From an uncultured Anaerosporobacter sp. (lineage in GTDB: Bacteria > Bacillota > Clostridia > Lachnospirales > Lachnospiraceae): a DNA stretch of 6,043 bases. The position numbers were made by a program, and so were the translations under genes. The notes beneath the pieces were generated by a model. The model had not been told where the DNA came from. It ran no database searches and worked only from the letters and a program-made list of their open reading frames with translations. Within the stretch, counting starts at the first letter, position 1; each line of letters opens with the position of its first letter. The DNA is taken from positions 1 to 6,043 of the forward strand of contig CALZJY010000134.1 in NCBI GenBank assembly GCA_945787925.1, read 5' to 3'. Below, piece after piece: positions 1 to 4,587 of the stretch.

Positions 1-312
1 GAGAGAATTGGCAGGTTTGCAGTCTTTAACTTGTAGGTTCCTGGTCCAAAGATATCTGCGATCTGTCCTTGGCAGACGAAGATGGCACATTGGCTCTCTC
101 TTACGATTAACTTGGCTCCTTCCTTGATTTCATTGTCTGGACGGGAATACTTGCTTACGATAAGCTTGTCTGAGGGATCGATGTACTCGATTACGTCGAT
201 AAATTGATTTTTAAAGATAGGATTGCTGTGTTGTATTTTGAGTAGTAGCACCACAATAGGTACATCTTCCATTCTCCATTGGTGCACCACAAATACTGCA
301 AGTTTCGTTCAT
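1..312 (-). CDS. SPFH/Band-7 (YdjI-like) protein with N-terminal zinc ribbon; partial, in two frames joined by an apparent +1 shift
   Basis: The minus-strand ATG at 312-310 has an excellent ribosome binding site (GGAGGT, 324-319) seven bases upstream of it counting from GGAGG. It opens a 33-residue frame with a zinc ribbon: Cys5, Cys8, Cys17 and Cys20 as CSIC and CTYC knuckles. That frame ends in TAA at 213-211. In the +1 frame, KNQFIDVIEYIDPSDK follows at once, and later REGxQ-like RESQCAIFV and ADIFGPGTYKLKTANLPIL, which I recognise as the start of bacterial SPFH proteins of the YdjI type (once named 'virion core protein'). About 70 SPFH residues are visible before the window edge cuts the gene. 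Family members are thought to act as membrane-associated scaffolds; the Bacillus YdjI protein works with a PspA homologue. The SPFH frame is open back to 308 and holds an alternative ATG at 272, but without a good ribosome binding site. It could therefore be a frameshifted gene, a pseudogene, a sequencing error, or two overlapping genes. Confidence 0.72.
211..219 (-). other. Candidate +1 ribosomal frameshift site (TAT CTT TAA)
   Basis: Read on the minus strand, the zinc-ribbon frame ends TAT CTT TAA A. Slippage of the leucine tRNA from CUU to UUU, skipping one base, puts AAA AAT CAA (Lys-Asn-Gln) in frame, exactly where the SPFH homology begins. The bacterial prfB site reads TAT CTT TGA C, so eight of nine bases match. 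The purine-rich Shine-Dalgarno-like stimulator that precedes the prfB site is not present here (CAGCAATCC lies upstream), and the stop is UAA, which both release factors 1 and 2 read. The motif is seen directly; its function is inference. Confidence 0.4.
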
Positions 313-318
313 TCTAAT

Positions 319-351
319 ACCTCCATAGATGATGATAGGATAATTATACCA
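319..351 (-). promoter_or_regulatory. Extended -10 promoter and ribosome binding site for the zinc-ribbon/SPFH gene
   Basis: On the minus strand, TGGTATAAT (351-343) is a perfect TATAAT with a TGn extension. No convincing -35 hexamer is seen at the usual distance (TAGTAC or nearby), as is common for extended -10 promoters. Transcription would start near 336 and give a short leader of roughly 25 bases that contains the GGAGGT ribosome binding site at 324-319 and leads into the ATG at 312. It lies back to back with a plus-strand promoter about 65 bases away. Confidence 0.6.
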
Positions 352-410
352 TTATTATCCGTGTCGTACTACATAGGAAAGGAAGATATATTTTCGAATG
401 GATGTGAAAA

Positions 411-432
411 TGGTATACTGGAAGGGAAGGAG
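411..432 (+). promoter_or_regulatory. Extended -10 promoter and ribosome binding site for the two-helix zinc-ribbon gene
   Basis: TGGTATACT at 411-419 is an extended -10 element with five of six consensus bases in the hexamer. The segment 17 bases upstream (TTTTCG, 391-396) is a poor -35. Transcription would start near 426, giving a very short leader that is almost entirely the ribosome binding site AAGGAG (427-432). This binding site is spaced eight bases from the ATG at 441 and only two from the ATG at 435, which decides the start in favour of 441. Confidence 0.5.
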
Positions 433-440
433 TGATGCGA

Positions 441-800
441 ATGAAACAGTGGAACGGACAGACGAAAAAGAAGAAATACCTTTCTAAGAAGGATATCTTA
501 TCCTATTACTACAGTACATATATTGGGCTTGCAATCCTGTTACTGTTGTTGATTGCAGTGAAGCTTGGCACGTTCCCAATCCCATTCACCCTTGGACTGA
601 TCGTGCTTGTCATAGGACGCATATTATATGGGGTGAAGGTGCATTTAGATGCAATTTCTTGTCCATTTTGCGGGAATGGAGAGTTAAAGAAGAGGTGGAT
701 TACCAATCTTTATTATCTTGCCATGCTGCCATTAGAAAAGGACTATTATGTATGCCCCAACTGCGGCCAATATATCGAGATTCGGGATTGTGAGGAATAA
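441..800 (+). CDS. Small membrane protein with two transmembrane helices and a C-terminal zinc ribbon
   Basis: A 119-residue protein with no named family that I recognise. A basic N-terminus with four consecutive lysines (residues 9-12) precedes two hydrophobic segments at about 26-42 and 47-65, separated by a short turn with two prolines (FPIPF). A soluble tail follows with two cysteine knuckles, CPFC (74-77) and CPNC (105-108), the usual layout of a structural zinc-binding ribbon. By the positive-inside rule the ribbon and N-terminus probably both face the cytoplasm. The start at 441 is chosen over the in-frame GTG 432 and ATG 435 because of spacing to AAGGAG at 427-432. No terminator follows, so it is probably co-transcribed with the gene at 897. 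The divergent neighbour also carries a zinc ribbon. Bacillus ydjG/ydjH-type proteins near ydjI are also zinc-ribbon membrane proteins, but a family link here is only a guess. Confidence 0.75.
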   Translation: MKQWNGQTKKKKYLSKKDILSYYYSTYIGLAILLLLLIAVKLGTFPIPFTLGLIVLVIGRILYGVKVHLDAISCPFCGNGELKKRWITNLYYLAMLPLEKDYYVCPNCGQYIEIRDCEE

Positions 801-896
801 GGATTCCATCAATTACCTTGCGAAATAGGGTAAGGAAGTTATGGAGATGTGTCGATTATTGCTACACAGATTGAAATGAATGCTTGGAGAGAGACG

Positions 897-1370
897 ATGT
901 TTGGCAGGAGAAAAAAGAAGAAAGAACAATTTGTATTAGATATAGACAGTGTAATGGCATATTTTGAGGACAACCATTATGTAGGGAGACGTTATCGAAA
1001 GACTGCGACGTCGAAAGATCATGCAGAGAAGGAGATTGTGGATTGCCTAAACCATATGGAATGGATCCATGGGTATGAAGCAGCAGGAATCAACTATGTG
1101 GTCTATCGTGGAAAAAGCAGATACTGGAGCGATAGGTTCTTTAAGAAATCAAAAGAGGTCGCGCAAAATACGGCAGGTGCGGAAGGGCTTTATAACAATG
1201 CCAATAGCGATATCGAGAACTTTGTGATTCGAGATTCGCAAGGAATGACATTTTACATGTTGCGAGTAGGAGCCGATTTGATTACTACCTGCGTGGAAAA
1301 AGAAAGAGAAGAGGAAATCAAGCGTGTGTTTGGAGAACTGAACACCTTTATTGCTAAACGAGTAACATAA
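897..1370 (+). CDS. Uncharacterised soluble protein, 157 residues
   Basis: I do not recognise this protein. It begins with a strongly basic stretch (RRKKKK at residues 4-9) and then an apparently globular mixed alpha/beta sequence. No transmembrane segment, signal peptide or cysteine cluster is present. Tyrosines and tryptophans are frequent between residues 20 and 85 (YFEDNHYVGRRY, RYWSDRFF), and the end (VEKEREEEIKRVFGEL) looks helical. The frame is open from a GTG at 849, with further ATG choices at 876 and 897. Only 897 has a well-spaced ribosome binding site (GGAG at 886-889, seven bases away), although GTG 849 has a weaker AAGGA some 12 bases upstream and cannot be excluded (173 residues). 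It lies 96 bases after the two-helix zinc-ribbon gene with no terminator between, and a terminator follows directly, so the two probably form one transcript. Confidence 0.72.
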   Translation: MFGRRKKKKEQFVLDIDSVMAYFEDNHYVGRRYRKTATSKDHAEKEIVDCLNHMEWIHGYEAAGINYVVYRGKSRYWSDRFFKKSKEVAQNTAGAEGLYNNANSDIENFVIRDSQGMTFYMLRVGADLITTCVEKEREEEIKRVFGELNTFIAKRVT

Positions 1371-1371
1371 G

Positions 1372-1408
1372 AGAGGGCAATCTCCGTAAGGGAGGTTGCT
1401 CTTTTTTT
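1372..1408 (+). terminator. Rho-independent terminator after the 157-residue protein gene
   Basis: The segment 1377-1385 (GCAATCTCC) pairs with 1391-1399 (GGAGGTTGC) with one T-G wobble around a five-base loop. The stem can extend outwards to 1372 and 1404 through AGAGG against TCTTT with wobbles. A run of seven T follows at 1402-1408. It starts two bases after the stop codon. Confidence 0.88.
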
Positions 1409-1428
1409 ATTTAAAAATATGATAAAAT
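1396..1428 (+). promoter_or_regulatory. Possible weak promoter for the DJ-1-like gene
   Basis: TATGAT (1418-1423) and the overlapping TAAAAT (1423-1428) each match the -10 consensus at five of six positions. The best -35 for the first is TTGCTC (1396-1401) at a 16-base spacing, with three matches, and it falls inside the upstream terminator. The region is A/T-rich, so chance matches are likely. Some promoter is needed here because the terminator would cut off upstream transcription. Confidence 0.3.
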
Positions 1429-1468
1429 GTTAGAAGAAAGAACATTTAATGCATGGGAGGGGACAAAG

Positions 1469-1852
1469 ATGAAACTTTTGCTGTTATGTTTACATGGATT
1501 TGAGGAGTATGGATTTTATGAGGAAGCATATAAAGAACCTACCTTAGAGTTGATCCGCTCGTTTGCTGCGGCGAAAAAACCAATCGCTTCGGTATGCGTG
1601 GGGGCATTTCCAGTAGCCAAAAGTGGAGTGTTAAAGGGGAAAAAGGCAACGACCTATCATTTAAGAGGTGGTTATAGACGAAAACAGTTAGAGAAGTTTG
1701 GTGTCGTTTTAGGGGAGGAATGGCTTCAGATAGACGATGGAATCATTACCTCATCCTGTCCAAAGACAGCGCCGGAAGTGGCATATCAGTTATTAGAGAT
1801 GCTGACGAACAAAGAGAAAGCCGATGAGGTAAGGGCAGGAATGGGATATTAA
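1469..1852 (+). CDS. DJ-1/PfpI-family protein, internally shortened
   Basis: A 127-residue protein of the DJ-1/PfpI class I glutamine amidotransferase-like superfamily, whose members are usually about 180-200 residues. The first strand (MKLLLLCLHGFE, 1-12) is typical. The sequence then jumps directly to the segment that normally follows the central 'PGGFEE' turn (EYGFYEEAYKEPTLELIRSF, 13-32). The nucleophile elbow is intact (ASVCVGAFP, Cys43), followed by KSGVLKG, the TTYHL motif with His64, and the usual tail (IITSS, LLEMLTNKE, MGY). Roughly 60 residues, including the early conserved Glu and the second and third strands, are missing with the frame kept. Such a protein probably does not fold or work as a normal DJ-1 protein. 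The start at 1469 has the binding site GGGAGGGG (1455-1462) six bases upstream; the frame is open to 1427 but that extension looks unnatural. No terminator separates it from murI. Confidence 0.8.
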   Translation: MKLLLLCLHGFEEYGFYEEAYKEPTLELIRSFAAAKKPIASVCVGAFPVAKSGVLKGKKATTYHLRGGYRRKQLEKFGVVLGEEWLQIDDGIITSSCPKTAPEVAYQLLEMLTNKEKADEVRAGMGY

Positions 1853-1879
1853 TATTTGTACATAATCAAAAATAAAAAC

Positions 1880-1905
1880 GAAGCAGGAACATATAGAAGC
1901 AGAAC
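1880..1905 (+). repeat. Short imperfect direct repeat upstream of murI
   Basis: GAAGCAGGAAC (1880-1890) is followed by GAAGCAGAAC (1896-1905), identical apart from one missing G, at a 16-base period. It lies in the 153-base gap between the DJ-1-like gene and murI. It could be a binding site for a regulator or chance in purine-rich DNA. I see no hairpin, riboswitch or strong promoter in this gap. Confidence 0.3.
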
Positions 1906-2005
1906 GTAGAAAAGACAAGGAAATCAAATGAAAGGTTTGCGAAAACGATTGAATTGTAGTAACATAAGGAGTGGCAAAGAATTATGGAGATTTAGGAGAA
2001 AAAAT

Positions 2006-2794
2006 ATGACACAGGAACAAAAATCAATCGCAGTATTTGATTCAGGTGTTGGTGGAATCAGTGTGTTAAGAGAATTGGTATCGTTAATGCCAAATGAAAA
2101 TTACGTGTATTTCGGAGATTCTCTTCACGCTCCTTATGGTACCAAATCAATCAAAGAAGTGTACCAACTATCCATTCATAATATTGAGTACTTGATGACG
2201 AAAGGCATCAAAGCCGTTGTCATCGCATGTAATACTGTTACAAGCGTAGCCGTAAATGATTTAAGAGATAACTATGTCAACATGCCGATTATCGGAGTCG
2301 AACCTGCGTTAAAGCCAGCCGTACTCCAAAATCAAGGCGGACGTGTGCTAGTGATGGCCACTCCGATTACAATTCAAGAGCATAAATTTAGCAAGTTAAT
2401 GGATACATATCGAACGATGGCCGACATTGTACCATTACCATGTGGAGGATTAGCAGACTTGGTAGAGCAAGGTGAGATCACAGGAGCTAGGATCGAGGCG
2501 TATTTAGAAGAAGTATTAGCGCCATATCTAGAACCAAAGATTGATGCGGTCGTATTAGGATGTACCCATTATCCATTTGTGAAGGAAAGTATTGCGAAAG
2601 TCATTGGTTATCCGGTTAAGTTTTATGATGGCGGTCTAGGTACTGCAAAAGAAACGAGAAGACGACTAGAACAAAAAGGCATTCGAAATACAAATGATAA
2701 ACAAGGAACTGTAACAATGATCAATAGTTTAGGGGATGAGAGAATGATTGACTTATCCTATGAATTATTGGGAATGGAACAGGCAAATAAATAA
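2006..2794 (+). CDS. murI: Glutamate racemase
   Basis: A cofactor-independent cytoplasmic racemase that interconverts L- and D-glutamate and supplies D-glutamate to the MurD step of peptidoglycan synthesis. The 262-residue length is normal for the family. Visible motifs are FDSGVGG (11-17, Asp12 and Ser13 of the active site), GDSLHAPYG (37-45), ACNTVTS with catalytic Cys75 (74-80), GVEPA (97-101) and LGCTHYP with the second catalytic Cys186 (184-190). All key residues are present. The start at 2006 is chosen because AGGAG (1994-1998) lies seven bases upstream and the family N-terminus begins right before the first beta strand. An upstream ATG at 1928, preceded by AAGGA, would add 26 basic residues unlike the family. 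The gene follows the DJ-1-like gene after 153 bases and ends in its own terminator, so it is transcribed alone or with that gene. The alternative name racE is used in bacilli. Confidence 0.96.
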   Translation: MTQEQKSIAVFDSGVGGISVLRELVSLMPNENYVYFGDSLHAPYGTKSIKEVYQLSIHNIEYLMTKGIKAVVIACNTVTSVAVNDLRDNYVNMPIIGVEPALKPAVLQNQGGRVLVMATPITIQEHKFSKLMDTYRTMADIVPLPCGGLADLVEQGEITGARIEAYLEEVLAPYLEPKIDAVVLGCTHYPFVKESIAKVIGYPVKFYDGGLGTAKETRRRLEQKGIRNTNDKQGTVTMINSLGDERMIDLSYELLGMEQANK

Positions 2795-2826
2795 AAAACA
2801 GCACGTTTTACACGTGCTGTTTTTTA
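2795..2826 (+). terminator. Rho-independent terminator after murI
   Basis: ACAGCACGT (2798-2806) pairs perfectly with ACGTGCTGT (2812-2820) around a five-base loop. A-rich DNA lies before the stem and five further T after it (2821-2825), so the stem can lengthen through A-T pairs. The symmetry (A-run before, T-run after) would let it act on either strand, but no minus-strand gene faces it. It starts immediately after the murI stop codon. Confidence 0.93.
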
Positions 2827-2957
2827 TTTAGGGGAAGATTTTATAAAAAAGTTAACTGCTAAATGTTGCTGTCTAAAGATAGTATAAGGTAGGATTGTGA
2901 AGAGGACATATGCAAATTGTGAACAAAGGGTGAAGTTTGGCGCAGAAAATGAAAAGG

Positions 2958-3018
2958 TTTTTATTCGAGATAAAATGCGCTATAATGTCTGGTGTAAAAT
3001 ATTGTAAATAAAGAAGGG
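2958..3018 (+). promoter_or_regulatory. Probable promoter and ribosome binding site of the oxidoreductase-glycosyltransferase operon
   Basis: TATAAT at 2981-2986 is a perfect -10 hexamer. The best -35 at 17 bases is a weak TTTTTA (2958-2963). A start near 2993 gives a leader of about 32 bases with the binding site GAAGGGAA (3013-3018 region), about six bases before the ATG at 3025. The 230-base gap from the murI terminator otherwise holds only A/T-rich DNA. A small CTGTC/GATAG hairpin near 2870-2885 is too weak to call. Confidence 0.5.
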
Positions 3019-3024
3019 AACCAT

Positions 3025-4587
3025 ATGAAGAGAGTAGTCATTATAGGGGCGGGACCTGCAGGTATTACCGCAGGCTACGAATTGGTAAAGAAGTCATCCG
3101 AATATGAAGTGTTGATCTTAGAAGAAACGAAAGAGATTGGTGGTATTTCAAGAACGGTACGCTATCATGGAAACCGTATGGATATCGGAGGTCATAGGTT
3201 TTTCTCAAAGGAGCAAGAAGTGGTAAATTGGTGGAATGAAATTATGCCACAACAAGGAAGGAAAGCGTATGATGACAAGGTGCTAGGAAGAAAGGTTCCA
3301 TTGGCAAAGGGCGGACCAGATCCAGAAAAACAGGACAGGGTCATGCTTACAAGACATAGGGTATCTAGGATCTACTATAAGAAAAAATTCTTTGACTATC
3401 CAGTCAAGATGAATACCAGTACGATTAAGAACATGGGATTTGCAACGACGGTGAGTGCCGGAGCAAGTTATTTATTTTCTGTAGTACATAAACGAAAAGA
3501 AGATTCTTTGGAGGATTTTTATATCAATCGATTTGGAAAGAAGCTATATTCCATGTTTTTCGAAGGCTATACCGAAAAGCTATGGGGACGCCATCCGAGA
3601 GAAATCAGTGCCGATTGGGGCGCACAACGTGTGAAAGGATTATCGATTCTTGCCATCTTAAAGGACATCATGGGCAAGGTGCTTCCAGGCAAGAAAGACA
3701 ATCGCCATGTCGAGACATCCTTGATTGAGCAGTTTTCCTATCCAAAGTATGGTCCAGGCCAGTTATGGGAGGCAGCTGCGCAAGAGTTTGAGAAGATGGG
3801 GGGAAAGATCTTGTTAGGATGCAAGGTCGTTTCCGTTGCAACCGAAGGAAGCGAGGTAAAATCGGTTACGTACGAAAAGGAAGGAAAGCAAGTAACCCTA
3901 GATGCAGATATCGTGATTTCTTCCATGCCATTAAAAGACTTGGTGGCAGGAATGAACGATGTGCCAGAAAAAGTGGCTTCGATTGCAGCAGGATTACCAT
4001 ATCGCGACTTTGTAACGGTAGGAGTATTAGTACATAAATTAAACTTAAAAAATGAAACGAAGTTAAAGACCCTTGCCAATATCGTTCCAGACTGCTGGAT
4101 CTATGTACAGGATGTGGGCGTAAAGCTAGGCAGAATCCAAATCTTTAATAACTGGTCTCCATACCTTGTAAAGAAACCAGCAGATACGGTATGGATTGGA
4201 TTAGAGTACTTCTGCACAGAAGGAGACTCCTACTGGAACATGGCGGAAGAGGACTGGATACGGCTTGGAACAAAGGAATTAATCAAGATGGGTGTGATTT
4301 CGAAAAAAGAGGATGTGCTAGATGCCCATAGGGAACAGGTAAAGAAAGCATATCCAGCATATTTCGATACTTATGCACAGATCGATGAATTGATCGCGTA
4401 TTTAAATCAATTTAAAAACTTATACTGCGTTGGTCGAAATGGACAACATCGTTATAACAATATGGACCACTCCATGGTGACGAGTTTTGAAACCGTACGA
4501 AACATCTTATCTGGACGGATGGATAAGGAAAACATTTGGAATGTAAATACGGAGAAGGAGTATCATGAAACAAAAGACGGAGAATAA
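3025..4587 (+). CDS. FAD-dependent oxidoreductase of the amine-oxidase/UDP-galactopyranose-mutase-like group
   Basis: A 520-residue soluble flavoprotein. The N-terminal Rossmann fold binds FAD: VVIIGAGPAG (4-13), an acidic residue closing the second strand (LILEE, Glu33), EIGGISRT (37-44) and MDIGGHRFFS (52-61). The last two resemble UDP-galactopyranose mutase and HemY/phytoene-desaturase proteins. Near the C-terminus GRNGQHRYNNMDHSM (470-484) fits the second FAD-contacting motif of these flavoproteins. It is longer than Glf-type mutases (about 370 residues) and lacks enough evidence to be called one. In clostridial and actinobacterial genomes such proteins are often found beside surface-glycan glycosyltransferases and are annotated only as NAD(P)/FAD-dependent oxidoreductases. 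Here the next gene overlaps it by 23 bases and is a membrane glycosyltransferase, supporting a role in making or altering a sugar or lipid-linked sugar. The substrate is unknown. Start codon, binding site and stop are all clear. Confidence 0.88.
   Translation: MKRVVIIGAGPAGITAGYELVKKSSEYEVLILEETKEIGGISRTVRYHGNRMDIGGHRFFSKEQEVVNWWNEIMPQQGRKAYDDKVLGRKVPLAKGGPDPEKQDRVMLTRHRVSRIYYKKKFFDYPVKMNTSTIKNMGFATTVSAGASYLFSVVHKRKEDSLEDFYINRFGKKLYSMFFEGYTEKLWGRHPREISADWGAQRVKGLSILAILKDIMGKVLPGKKDNRHVETSLIEQFSYPKYGPGQLWEAAAQEFEKMGGKILLGCKVVSVATEGSEVKSVTYEKEGKQVTLDADIVISSMPLKDLVAGMNDVPEKVASIAAGLPYRDFVTVGVLVHKLNLKNETKLKTLANIVPDCWIYVQDVGVKLGRIQIFNNWSPYLVKKPADTVWIGLEYFCTEGDSYWNMAEEDWIRLGTKELIKMGVISKKEDVLDAHREQVKKAYPAYFDTYAQIDELIAYLNQFKNLYCVGRNGQHRYNNMDHSMVTSFETVRNILSGRMDKENIWNVNTEKEYHETKDGE

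Noticed and set aside
211..312. Independent 33-residue zinc-ribbon peptide gene unrelated to the SPFH gene
   Set aside because: It is possible but less likely. The SPFH frame has no well-placed start of its own: ATG 272 lacks a good binding site, and no ATG lies near the domain boundary at about 212.
223..435. Plus-strand open frame of 70 codons
   Set aside because: It lies antisense to the zinc-ribbon/SPFH gene and crosses both divergent promoters. It lacks a good ribosome binding site and has low-complexity Ser/Thr/Ile composition unlike a real protein.
813..836. Possible small hairpin TTACC...GGTAA between the two-helix protein gene and the 157-residue protein gene
   Set aside because: It is only about five pairs with a ten-base loop and no T-run, so it is not a terminator or a recognisable riboswitch.
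3738..4079. Minus-strand open frame of 113 codons within the oxidoreductase gene
   Set aside because: It is a shadow of a strongly supported plus-strand gene, with no promoter, binding site or recognisable motif.
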